A DNA stretch of 7,335 nt, from assembly GCA_023700845.1 (NCBI GenBank), contig JAMPYD010000091.1, positions 1-7,335 on the forward strand. Reading direction: 5' to 3'. The position numbers were made by a program, and so were the translations under genes. The first letter of the stretch is position 1; each line of letters starts with the position of its first letter. This stretch comes from Elusimicrobiota bacterium. Its GTDB lineage: Bacteria > Elusimicrobiota > Elusimicrobia > UBA1565 > UBA9628. The notes beneath the pieces were generated by a model. It was not told where the DNA came from, ran no database searches, and saw nothing but the letters and a program-made list of their open reading frames with translations. Positions 1-7,296 of the stretch are shown here, one piece after another.

Positions 1-116
1 CGGGCGAAGGCCCCCGGCGCGTTGACGAGCGCCGTCAGCGACAGCTCGAGCAGCTCGCCGAGCGACGGCGGCCGGGGCGCGGGCGCGTCCGTGCGTTCGG
101 CGGCGGGGTCGCTCAT
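1..116 (-). CDS. N-terminal fragment of an unidentified protein, cut by the window edge
   Basis: Only the first 38 codons lie in the window. The peptide begins MSDPAAERTD, continues with a proline/alanine-rich stretch, and then enters a helix-like segment reading LGELLELSLTALVNAPGAFA. The start is well supported: the ATG lies in an ATGA overlap with the stop of the upstream kinase gene, and a GGAG motif (125-128, read on the minus strand) sits 8 bases before it. The 4-bp overlap implies co-transcription and translational coupling with the histidine-less kinase, so the two products may work together. A short disordered N-terminus followed by such a segment occurs in Yip1-type membrane proteins among others, but too little is visible for a family call. 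No function is assigned. Confidence 0.7.
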   Translation of the reverse strand, partial: MSDPAAERTDAPAPRPPSLGELLELSLTALVNAPGAFA

Positions 117-1384
117 GATCTCTGCTCCGCGCGGCGTCCGGCCCAGGTCGAATCCTCGAGGCGGATCTTCGGAAGCTCCCGCTCGAGCGGAACGACGAGC
201 AGGGCGGCGGTGTAGCCGCCCTTGCTCTTGACCCTCAGGCCGCCGCCGATGCGCTCGAGAAAGCGGCGCGACATGGACAGGCCGAGGCCCAGGCCGTGAG
301 AGCCGCGGCGGGCCGAGACGAAGGGCTCGAACAAAGTCGCCTTGTCCGTCTCGGAGACGCCGCCGCCGTCGTCCGACACCTCGATCTCCGCGTTCGGACC
401 CTCGCGGCGCAGGAACACGGTCACGGCCCCCCCGCCGCGGGAGGCGCAGGCCTCGAGGGAGTTCTGGAGCACGGAGAGCAGCGCCAGCTCGATCGAGCGC
501 CGGTCGGAGTGGACCGGCGGCGGGGCGCTCTGGACGAGGACGGAGACCTGCACGCCGTCGGGCGCGAAGGCCTCCCGGCATTCGTCGACGCAGGCGTCGA
601 CGAGCGCGGCGAGGTCCACCGCGGCCGCGGCCGGCGGACGCGCCGTCGTCAGCGCGCTCTGGTCTCCGAGCACGCGCGAGAGCTTGACGCTCAGCTCGCC
701 GGCGGCCTTGCGCAGGCGCTCGTGCCGCTCCGCGGCGCGGGCGTCGTCCTTCGGCGCGAGGGCGATCGCCTCCGCCAGCGAGGTGATCGTGATCGCGTAG
801 TCGCGCAGCTGGAACAGGGCGTAGGAGAGGTATTCCCCGACCTGGGCGGCGCGCAGCCGAGCGACGGTGCCGCGGGCGGCGGCCGCGGCGCCGGAGCGCG
901 CGGGGCCCAACGCCAGGCCCGCCGCGGCCGGAGGCAGCGCGAACAGCAGGCCGCGCAGGCCGAGCGTCCACAGCAGCTCCGCGTTGCCGGCCGTCCCGGG
1001 GCCGAGCGTCGCGAGGAGCGCCCCGGTGAAGACGGCCGGCACCAGGGCGGCGAACGCGCCCGCGGCCGGGCCGAACTCGAGGGCCAGGAGGACGGCCGGG
1101 ACCAGCGCGCCCAGGTCGATGACGCCGGCCCACTGCTGGGTCCATTGCGCGGTCCACATGACGATCAGGATGTCCGCCGCGCAGAAGGCCGCCGCGGAGA
1201 GGCGGCGCGCCTTGCCGGCCCGGAACTTGCCGGCGAAGACGATCGCGGCCGACGCGCCGAGCGCGGCCGCCGCCGCGAGCGCCGGCAAGGTGACGCTGAC
1301 GGCCTTGCCGCGCGCGCCGAGAAAGGCGGCCGCGAGCGTCAGCAGGAGATTGACGGCGCGCAGCGTCCACAGCGAGGGTGTCAT
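113..1384 (-). CDS. Membrane-bound histidine-kinase-like protein lacking the phosphoacceptor histidine
   Basis: A 423-residue membrane protein with a cytoplasmic GHKL ATPase domain. Numbering is from the ATG at 1384. Residues about 7-160 hold some six hydrophobic segments (near 7-25, 29-51, 62-79, 88-105, 106-128, 136-160) with almost no extracytoplasmic domain, so any signal is probably sensed within the membrane. Residues about 180-245 look like a dimerisation helix pair. In the H-box the sequence reads ALFQLRDYAITI, where kinases normally have AHELRNPL-type sequence, so Phe191 replaces the phosphoacceptor His. The ATP-binding domain is otherwise complete: N-box Asn308 (SVLQNSLEA), G1 box DDGGG at 338-342, F-box LFEPF at 351-355, G2 box GLGLGL at 364-369. 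An upstream ATG at 1411 would add nine residues (MIFGYTWRA) but lies upstream of a likely -10 box, so the shorter form is preferred. The gene is divergent from a canonical kinase and overlaps the next leftward gene by 4 bp. Fold is confident; autokinase activity is doubtful. Confidence 0.85.
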   Translation of the reverse strand: MTPSLWTLRAVNLLLTLAAAFLGARGKAVSVTLPALAAAAALGASAAIVFAGKFRAGKARRLSAAAFCAADILIVMWTAQWTQQWAGVIDLGALVPAVLLALEFGPAAGAFAALVPAVFTGALLATLGPGTAGNAELLWTLGLRGLLFALPPAAAGLALGPARSGAAAAARGTVARLRAAQVGEYLSYALFQLRDYAITITSLAEAIALAPKDDARAAERHERLRKAAGELSVKLSRVLGDQSALTTARPPAAAAVDLAALVDACVDECREAFAPDGVQVSVLVQSAPPPVHSDRRSIELALLSVLQNSLEACASRGGGAVTVFLRREGPNAEIEVSDDGGGVSETDKATLFEPFVSARRGSHGLGLGLSMSRRFLERIGGGLRVKSKGGYTAALLVVPLERELPKIRLEDSTWAGRRAEQRS

Positions 1385-1393
1385 CGCGCGCCA

Positions 1394-1399
1394 AGTATA
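1394..1399 (-). promoter_or_regulatory. Candidate -10 box (TATACT) for the histidine-less kinase
   Basis: Read on the minus strand this is TATACT, one mismatch from the sigma-70 consensus, inside a short AT-rich island. Only 9 bases separate it from the ATG at 1384, so transcription would begin about 2-3 bases before that codon and give an essentially leaderless message. No convincing -35 hexamer is visible 16-18 bases upstream. No Shine-Dalgarno motif precedes either candidate start. Confidence 0.4.
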
Positions 1400-1410
1400 G
1401 CCGAAAATCA

Positions 1411-1416
1411 TAGAAT
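1411..1416 (+). promoter_or_regulatory. Candidate -10 box (TAGAAT) for the rightward sensor kinase
   Basis: TAGAAT differs from TATAAT at one position and lies 19 bases before the ATG at 1436. That leaves room for a leader of about a dozen bases containing an AGG at 1422-1424. It lies only about 11 bases from the opposing TATACT box, so the two promoters would share the same DNA. No good -35 element is seen, so the call is tentative. Confidence 0.3.
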
Positions 1417-1435
1417 GAGCCAGGTCCGATCAATC

Positions 1436-2842
1436 ATGCGACTCAGCGTCCGCCTCGCCCTCGTCTTCGCCGTGTCCGGCGGCCTCGTCGCCGGCGGCCT
1501 CGTCCTGCTCGGCGTGCGCTCGTCCCGGCACGAGGCCTACGCCCAGGCCGAGCATCTCGGCGCCGTGACGCTGACCGCCGTCCAGGCCGTCGTCCAGTCC
1601 GAGGCGCGCCAGGGCCGCCTCGGCGAGGTCGGCAAGCGCTTCAGCGACCTGATCCGCCACGCGCAGATCGCGACGATCGTCGTCCGCGACCGGAAGGGCA
1701 AGCGCCTGGTCGGCAGCTCCGACGATCCCAAGCTGATCGGCCGCGAGCCGAAATCGGGGCGCCGCCTCGCCCAGGTGGACGACGGCATCTACGACGTCGA
1801 GGGGCCGGTGGACCTCGGCCCCCGCGGCAGGGGCGTCGTGCAGGTCGGCTTCCGCACCGGCGCGCTCGAGCGGCGCCTGGGCGAGATCGGCGCGCGAGGC
1901 GTGCAGGCGGGCGTGACCGCCTTCGGCGCGATCACCTTGATCGCCTGGCTCATCGGCCTGTTCGCGGGGGAGCGCCTGGAGCGGCTCGTCGGCCGCCTCG
2001 AGGCCATGGCCGCGGACCCCCAGAACTTCCGCCGCCTGGGCGGCGAGGGCGGGAGCGACGAGGTGTCCCGCCTGACGACCGCGTTCAACCGCATGGGCGT
2101 GAGCCTCAAGGCCGAGACCCGCCGCCGCCGCGTTCTCGAGGCGGAGAAGCGCGAGCTCGCGGCGATGCTCGTGCACGACCTCAAGACCCCGATGACCGTG
2201 ATCCGCTCCGGCCTCACCCTCCTCTCCGATTTCGCCACGAAGGGCGGCAAGCGCGAGCACAACCGCACGTTCGAGCTGCTCGAGATGTCCACGGCCCGCC
2301 TTCAGCGCATGGTCGAGGACGTGCTCCAGCTCGCCAAGCTCGAGGAGATGTCGGGGCTGTCCTACACGGAGCTCGTGGAGATGAGCGTCCTGGCCAGGGC
2401 CTGCGCGAAGGATTTCGGCCTGATCGTCGCCGACCGCAAGCAGAACCTGGACGTGATCCTGCCCGACGACGCCCCCCCGCCCGTCCTCGGCGACCCGGCG
2501 CTGCTGCGCCGCGTGCTCGACAACCTCGTGCACAACGCGGTCGAGCACACGCCCGCGGGCGGGCGCATCCTGATCAACGTCCGCGCGGAGGGCCCGGACA
2601 AGGTGCTCGTGGAGGTCAGCGACTCGGGGCCCGGCGTGCCGCCGGAGGCGCGCGAGCAGCTGTTCCTGAAGTTCTTCCAGAAGGACATGAAGCGCCATGT
2701 GGGCAACGTCGGCCTGGGCTTGGCGCTGTGCGAGAAGGTCGTCTCCCGCCACGGCGGCGCGATCGGCGTCGGCGACGCCGAGCCGAAGGGCGCCCGCTTC
2801 TACTTCACCCTTCCCGTCGCGCCCGAGCCAGAAGCCGTCTGA
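1436..2842 (+). CDS. Two-component sensor histidine kinase (TM-sensor-TM-HAMP-HisKA-HATPase)
   Basis: A 468-residue inner-membrane sensor kinase that should autophosphorylate on His247 and pass the phosphate to an unseen response regulator. Order of parts: membrane helix about 5-27; extracytoplasmic sensor about 28-158, whose IVVRDRKGKRLVGSS...IGR stretch resembles single-Cache/PAS-like folds; membrane helix about 159-178; HAMP linker about 179-226 (DEVSRLTTAFNRM); H-box LVHDLKTPM with His247; N-box DNLVHNAVEHT with Asn363 and Asn367; G1 DSGPG at 396-400; F-box FLKFF near 410-414; G2 GLGLAL at 426-431. It ends with the usual YFTLP strand. The first in-frame ATG, at 1415, would overlap the putative -10 box; the ATG at 1436 gives the typical short basic start MRLSVRLALVF and is preferred. 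The gene runs divergently from the other kinase, and its last 38 bases overlap the maf gene on the opposite strand. The ligand is unknown. Confidence 0.93.
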   Translation: MRLSVRLALVFAVSGGLVAGGLVLLGVRSSRHEAYAQAEHLGAVTLTAVQAVVQSEARQGRLGEVGKRFSDLIRHAQIATIVVRDRKGKRLVGSSDDPKLIGREPKSGRRLAQVDDGIYDVEGPVDLGPRGRGVVQVGFRTGALERRLGEIGARGVQAGVTAFGAITLIAWLIGLFAGERLERLVGRLEAMAADPQNFRRLGGEGGSDEVSRLTTAFNRMGVSLKAETRRRRVLEAEKRELAAMLVHDLKTPMTVIRSGLTLLSDFATKGGKREHNRTFELLEMSTARLQRMVEDVLQLAKLEEMSGLSYTELVEMSVLARACAKDFGLIVADRKQNLDVILPDDAPPPVLGDPALLRRVLDNLVHNAVEHTPAGGRILINVRAEGPDKVLVEVSDSGPGVPPEAREQLFLKFFQKDMKRHVGNVGLGLALCEKVVSRHGGAIGVGDAEPKGARFYFTLPVAPEPEAV

Positions 2843-3359
2843 CCGAGCGCATCGGCAGGCCGGTGACGTTGTCCCGGTCTCCGACGATGCGCTCCACGAG
2901 CGGATCATGCCGGTCCTGGACCGCGTAGGCGCCCGCCTTGTCCATGTGCTTGCCCGCCAGGCGCCGCAGGCTCTCCGCGTCGAGGCGGCGGGCGTAGACT
3001 CTGGTGACGGCGACGTCGGTGTACACGCGGCGGCCGATCGCGAGGGCGGTCCCGGTGTAGACGCGCTGGGAGCGCCCCGACTGCAGCGTGATCATGCGCA
3101 CGGCGTCCTTCAGGTCCTTGGGCTTGCCGAGGATTTCCCCGGCGCAGACGACGATGGTGTCCGCGCCGAGCACCGGATGGCCGGGGTGGCGCCGGGCGAC
3201 GTCCAGCGCCTTCAGCCTCGCGAGCTTCACGACGTGCCGCCGGGGGTTCTTCTCGGCGATGTTCTCGTCCACGCCGCTCGGGTCGACGGTGAAGCTCACG
3301 CCGGCGGCCCGCAGGATCGCGCGGCGCCGGGGCGAGGCCGAGGCGAGGATCAGCTTCAA
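2805..3359 (-). CDS. maf: Maf-family nucleoside triphosphate pyrophosphatase (probably dTTP/UTP type)
   Basis: A 184-residue cytoplasmic Maf/Ham1-like protein. The family hydrolyses non-canonical or surplus nucleoside triphosphates to the monophosphate and PPi, and members have been linked to septum control. Visible motifs: SASPRRRAIL at the N-terminus (the SASPRR form is typical of the YhdE-type dTTP/UTP branch rather than the m7GTP YceF branch), HVVKLARLKAL, the catalytic-region VLGADTIVV, ILGKPKD, VYTGTAL, MDKAGAYAVQD and DNVTGLPM. In the SGxxHxVYTG region this protein has Gln where His is usual. The start is taken as TTG at 3359: it gives the canonical N-terminus MKLILASASPRR, overlaps the preceding stop by 4 bp (TTGA), and has a GGA six bases upstream. 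An ATG at 3383 would add eight uncharacteristic residues. It is the last gene of the five-gene run and overlaps the convergent kinase by 38 bp. Confidence 0.92.
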   Translation of the reverse strand: MKLILASASPRRRAILRAAGVSFTVDPSGVDENIAEKNPRRHVVKLARLKALDVARRHPGHPVLGADTIVVCAGEILGKPKDLKDAVRMITLQSGRSQRVYTGTALAIGRRVYTDVAVTRVYARRLDAESLRRLAGKHMDKAGAYAVQDRHDPLVERIVGDRDNVTGLPMRSVRRLLARARREG

Positions 3360-4084
3360 AAGAGGTCCGTGTAGTCGCCCCATTTTTCCGTGCGCACGCT
3401 TTGGGGCGGGACGCCGAGGCGCTCGAGCCCGTCGCGCAGCTCCTGGACCATCTTGTTCGGCCCGCACAGGTAGTACACCGCGGCGGGGTCGTTCGCGGCG
3501 GCGAACACCGACGCCGCCGACCAGCGCCCGATCTCCCCTTCCCAGCCCGATCCGGCGCCGGGCTGCGTGACCTTCTCGTGGACGTCGACGCCGTTCTTGC
3601 GCCAGCCGTCGTATTCGTGCTTGTACAGCAGCCCTTCCGGCGTCTTGGCCGAGCAGCACAGCGTGATCCGGCTGTCCGCGTGCATCCCGATCTTCAGCAG
3701 GCACATCGCCCGGAACGGCGTCAGGCCCGTGCCGCCGGAGACCAGCACCGCGTGGCGCTCCGAGCCGTCGTAGAACCATTTCCCGAACGGGCCGCGCACG
3801 GCCAGCCCGCCCTCGGCGTGCGGCTTGAGCTCTCCGAGCCTCGCGGAGAACGCCCCGACCATGCCCACCGTCACCTCGAAATACTCCTCCTCCGTGAGCG
3901 GCGAGGAGCAGATCGAGTACGCGCGCCAGGTCTTGGGGTCGTCGGCGAAATGGAACATCAGGAACTGGCCGGGCGTGAAGCGGAAGCCCTTCGGCGACGC
4001 GAAGCGGAAGGTGCGCACGCCGGGCGCCTCCGCGCGGGCCTCCAGGAGGACGGGCCAGAACGTCGGGTGAGCGGGCTTCGTCAT
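3356..4084 (-). CDS. Ferredoxin-NADP reductase-like flavin oxidoreductase
   Basis: A 242-residue soluble oxidoreductase of the ferredoxin-NADP(+) reductase superfamily, which moves electrons between NAD(P)H and a one-electron carrier through FAD (or FMN). Residues about 8-105 form the flavin-binding barrel: FTPGQFLMF at 36-44, the flavin-binding RAYS at 54-57, and GPFGKW at 98-103. Residues about 110-242 form the pyridine-nucleotide domain: LVSGGTGLTPFRAM from 114, then CCSAKTPEGLLYKHEY, then YYLCGPNKMV with CGP at 207-209. It ends in the aromatic-acidic tail WGDYTDLF. There is no C-terminal plant-type [2Fe-2S] domain and no cysteine cluster, so the partner must be a separate protein, which is not visible here. 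The ATG shares an ATGA overlap with the cutA stop, and the gene overlaps maf by 4 bp. Substrate and physiological role cannot be read from sequence. Confidence 0.9.
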   Translation of the reverse strand: MTKPAHPTFWPVLLEARAEAPGVRTFRFASPKGFRFTPGQFLMFHFADDPKTWRAYSICSSPLTEEEYFEVTVGMVGAFSARLGELKPHAEGGLAVRGPFGKWFYDGSERHAVLVSGGTGLTPFRAMCLLKIGMHADSRITLCCSAKTPEGLLYKHEYDGWRKNGVDVHEKVTQPGAGSGWEGEIGRWSAASVFAAANDPAAVYYLCGPNKMVQELRDGLERLGVPPQSVRTEKWGDYTDLF

Positions 4085-4401
4085 GTCAGCTCGCCCGCGA
4101 GCCAGCGGAGGTAGGGCTCGGCGCCGCCGGAAACGTCGAGGGCGAGGACCTCGGGGACCGCGTAGGGGTGATTCGACGCGACCCAGCGCTTGAGCGCGGG
4201 GAGCTTCGCCGCCGAGGTCTTCGCGACGAGCAGGCATTCCGCGTCGCGGCACGCCTTCCCCCGCCAGCGGTAATGCGAGATCACGCCGGGAACGACGTTG
4301 ACGCAGGCCGCGAGCCTCTCCGCGACCAGGCCGCGCGCCACGGCCTCCGCCCGCCTTCCGCGCGGGGCGGTCATCAGCACGACGCGAAAGGGTTTCGCCA
4401 A
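4081..4401 (-). CDS. cutA: CutA divalent-cation tolerance protein
   Basis: A 106-residue protein matching the CutA family in length and in all signature stretches: VVLMTAPRGRRAEAVARGL, then LAACVNVVPGVISHYRWRGK at 30-49, LLVAKTSAAKLPAL, and HPYAVPEVLAL at 78-88. CutA forms very stable PII-like trimers; it was named from copper tolerance in Escherichia coli, but its biochemical role is still unsettled. The start is read as TTG at 4401, giving MAKPFRVVLMTA. It lies 8 bases after the pyk stop and has an AGGG motif (partly formed by the pyk stop codon) six bases before it. A GTG at 4380 is the main alternative but would remove part of the first beta strand. The gene overlaps the next by 4 bp (ATGA). 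Confidence 0.93.
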   Translation of the reverse strand: MAKPFRVVLMTAPRGRRAEAVARGLVAERLAACVNVVPGVISHYRWRGKACRDAECLLVAKTSAAKLPALKRWVASNHPYAVPEVLALDVSGGAEPYLRWLAGELT

Positions 4402-4409
4402 GGCCGGCC

Positions 4410-5872
4410 CTAGCGGTAGGTCAGGGATCCGACGACGTGGATCTTCAGCATGTTGGACGCCTTGTGCTTCGCCGTGCCGCCGGCCGTGACGAGCGTCGTC
4501 TCCCCCTGCTTGACGACGCCGCTCTTCAGCAGGATGCGCTCGCCGTAGCCGAGCATCTCGTCGGTGGTCTTGCCGAGCGGGCAGATCATCGGCGCGATGC
4601 CCCAGTACAGCGCGAGCTGGTTGTACGTGGCCTTCAGCGGCGTCATGCCGACGATCGGCGCGTACGGGCGGTACTTCGACATGATCCGCGCGGACCAGCC
4701 GGTCATCGTGTAGACGATCACCGCCTTGGCGCCGGTGACGTCGCAGGCGTCGTGCGTCGCGCGCGCGAGCGCGTGCGCGAAGCCCGTCTCCGGCGAGTCG
4801 AGCAGGCCGTGCGGGATCATGCGGTAGCGGAAGTTCGACGCCTCGGCGCGGCGGATGATGTCGGCCATCACCGTGACGGTCTCGACGGGGTAGAGGCCGA
4901 CGGCGGACTCGCCGGACAGCATGACCACGTCGGCGCCGTCGTAAATCGCGTTGGCCACGTCGCTCGCCTCGGCGCGCGTCGGCTGGGCGTGGCTGATCAT
5001 GCTCTCGAGCATCTGCGTGGCGACGATCGAGAGCTTGCCGGCGTCGTTGGCCCGGCGCACGAGCATCTTCTGCAGGGCGGGCACCTCGGCGGCGGACAGC
5101 TCGACGGCCAGGTCCCCGCGGGCGATCATGATGCCGTCGGCGGCGTCGAGGATGTCGTCGATGCGGTCGACGGCCAGCGGATGCTCGATCTTGGCGATGA
5201 TGCGCGTCGGCGCGCCGGCCTTCTGGATCAGGCGGCGGGCCTTGAGGATGTCGTCCGGCGAGCGCACGAAGGACAGCGCCACGTGGTCGATGCCGCACTT
5301 GAGGCCCATCTCGAGGTCGCGCAGGTCCTTCGGCGTCAGCGCGGGCAGGTCGATGTCGGCGCCGGGCAGGTTGATGCCCTTGTGCTCCTTGAGCTTGCCG
5401 CCGATGACGATCTCGCAGTCCACCCAGTCCGTCCCGGTCTTGATCACGGAGAGGACGATCGAGCCGTCGTCGAGGCGGATCTCCATCCCCTTCTTCACCG
5501 TCTGCGGGAGCTTCCGGAAGCTCGTGGAGAACTCCTCGGCCGTGCCGGGGATGTCGGCGACGCTGATGCGCGTGCGCGCGCCCTTCTTCAGGTCGATCGG
5601 CTCGCCGTTGCGCAGGCGGCCGACGCGCAGGCGCGGCCCCTGCAGGTCCATGACGACCGAGCAGGCGCGGCGGCTCTGCCGGGACATGGAGCGGATCAGG
5701 TTGACGTTCTTCTCGAGCTCGCCGAGCGAGGCGTGGGAGCAGTTGAGGCGGAACGCGTCGACGCCGGCGGCGAGGAGGTCGAGCATCATCGCGGGCTTGG
5801 CCGAGACGGGGCCGAGGGTGGCGAGAATCTTGGTGAGCTTGGGGCGGGTGACCGGCGGCTTGTGGGTGGACA

Positions 5873-5873
<1 letters not shown>
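4410..5873 (-). CDS. pyk: Pyruvate kinase
   Basis: A 487-residue pyruvate kinase, transferring phosphate from phosphoenolpyruvate to ADP in the last step of glycolysis. It has the usual length and domain order: N-terminal and A domains with TKILATLGPVS at 14-24, R42 and N44 of the substrate-binding loop, MDLQGPRLRVG at 75-85, B domain about 86-177, catalytic Lys228 and metal-binding Glu230 in IIAKIEH, Asp254 in ARGDLAVEL, Thr286 in ATQMLESMI, PTRAEASDVANAIYDGADVVMLSGESA at 298-324 (read as two adjacent signature blocks), and an allosteric-type C domain from about 355 to the end. Some family-conserved positions differ: RLNCSHAS instead of RxNFSHG, and IEH instead of IEN. The ATG overlaps the mtnA stop by one base (TAATG). 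An AAGGAAGG motif (5887-5894, minus strand) lies 13 bases before it, rather far, so coupling with mtnA translation probably matters. Confidence 0.97.
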
Positions 5874-6907
<1,034 letters not shown>

Positions 6908-6922
6908 TCTTTTTGGAGAACG

Positions 6923-6928
6923 ATTATA
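6923..6928 (-). promoter_or_regulatory. Consensus -10 box (TATAAT) ahead of the mtnA-pyk-cutA-reductase-maf run
   Basis: The minus strand reads TATAAT exactly, in an AT-rich island between the hairpin and mtnA. Initiation about seven bases downstream would leave a leader of only some 8 bases before the ATG at 6907. A -35 match is poor: TTATAC or TTTATA at 18-19 base spacing are the best candidates. It is the only evident promoter for the five downstream genes. Confidence 0.6.
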
Positions 6929-6958
6929 GCTTTTATGCCCGGCGCCGTATAAACGCGA

Positions 6959-6995
6959 CGAGGGCGAACAAGGCATGCGGCCTTGTTCGCCCTCG
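6959..6995 (-). terminator. Perfect 16-bp hairpin between the DUF167 gene and mtnA, likely a terminator
   Basis: Bases 6959-6974 (CGAGGGCGAACAAGGC) pair perfectly with 6980-6995, leaving a 5-base loop (ATGCG). Read leftward, the stem begins 23 bases after the DUF167 stop and is followed by TCGCGTTTATA, so a short T-run exists but is offset by about five bases. It therefore resembles, without being a textbook example of, an intrinsic terminator for the DUF167 transcript. It lies just upstream of the mtnA promoter and could also bind a regulator or protect a 3' end. Confidence 0.6.
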
Positions 6996-7018
6996 ATCAA
7001 CGCCCAATCGCGGCTCTT

Positions 7019-7282
7019 TTAGGGAATGGAATCCATTACCCGCTTGAGCTGCTCTTCGGTCTTGCCCACGATCTCGACCGTCTTCTCGCGGCCGTTGGCC
7101 CCGCGAAGAATGCTGACGCGCTTGCCGGGAACCTCGAAGAACTCGGCGAGGTAATCCTTGAGCGCGGCGTTGGCCTTCTCGTCCACCGCCGGGGCGGCGA
7201 CCTTCACCCGCAGCACGCTTCCGATGCGGCTGACCACTTCGTTGTCCATGGCGTTGGGAATGACGCGCACTTTCACGATCAT
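7019..7282 (-). CDS. DUF167 / YggU (UPF0235) family protein
   Basis: An 87-residue protein whose whole length matches the DUF167 family: VKVRVIPNAMDNEVV at 3-17, LRVKVAAPAVDEKANAALKDYLAEFFEV at 24-51 (two adjacent conserved blocks), and RVSILRGANGREKTVEI at 55-71. Family members are small cytoplasmic alpha/beta proteins of unknown biochemical role, often near yggS/yggT or division genes, none of which is visible here. The usual Gly in the DGKAN motif is Glu (DEKAN). The ATG start is secure because a full AAGGAGG lies seven bases upstream. It is probably transcribed separately from mtnA, since 111 bases holding a hairpin and a -10 box separate the two. Confidence 0.92.
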   Translation of the reverse strand: MIVKVRVIPNAMDNEVVSRIGSVLRVKVAAPAVDEKANAALKDYLAEFFEVPGKRVSILRGANGREKTVEIVGKTEEQLKRVMDSIP

Positions 7283-7289
7283 GCAGGGG

Positions 7290-7296
7290 CCTCCTT
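7290..7296 (-). promoter_or_regulatory. Strong ribosome binding site (AAGGAGG) of the DUF167 gene
   Basis: The minus strand reads AAGGAGG, a complete match to the anti-Shine-Dalgarno complement, seven bases before the ATG at 7282. It is the best ribosome binding site in the window and contrasts with the weak or absent ones before mtnA and the kinases. Confidence 0.85.

Noticed and set aside
296..1435. Open plus-strand reading frame that would extend the rightward kinase upstream to 848 codons
   Set aside because: It is antisense to the leftward kinase, rich in Arg/Gly/Ala and free of domain motifs. The kinase itself starts with a typical membrane N-terminus at 1436.
1430..2908. 492-codon minus-strand frame opposite the sensor kinase
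   Set aside because: Low-complexity Ala/Arg/His/Asp composition with no motif; a by-product of high GC opposite a gene with complete kinase motifs.
3360..3383. ATG at 3383 as the maf start
   Set aside because: It adds MGRLHGPL before the canonical Maf N-terminus and increases overlap with the reductase gene; the TTG at 3359 has better context.
6908..7000. Upstream extension of mtnA to an ATG at 7000
   Set aside because: It would run through the hairpin and the consensus -10 box, and the added 31 residues are not family-like.
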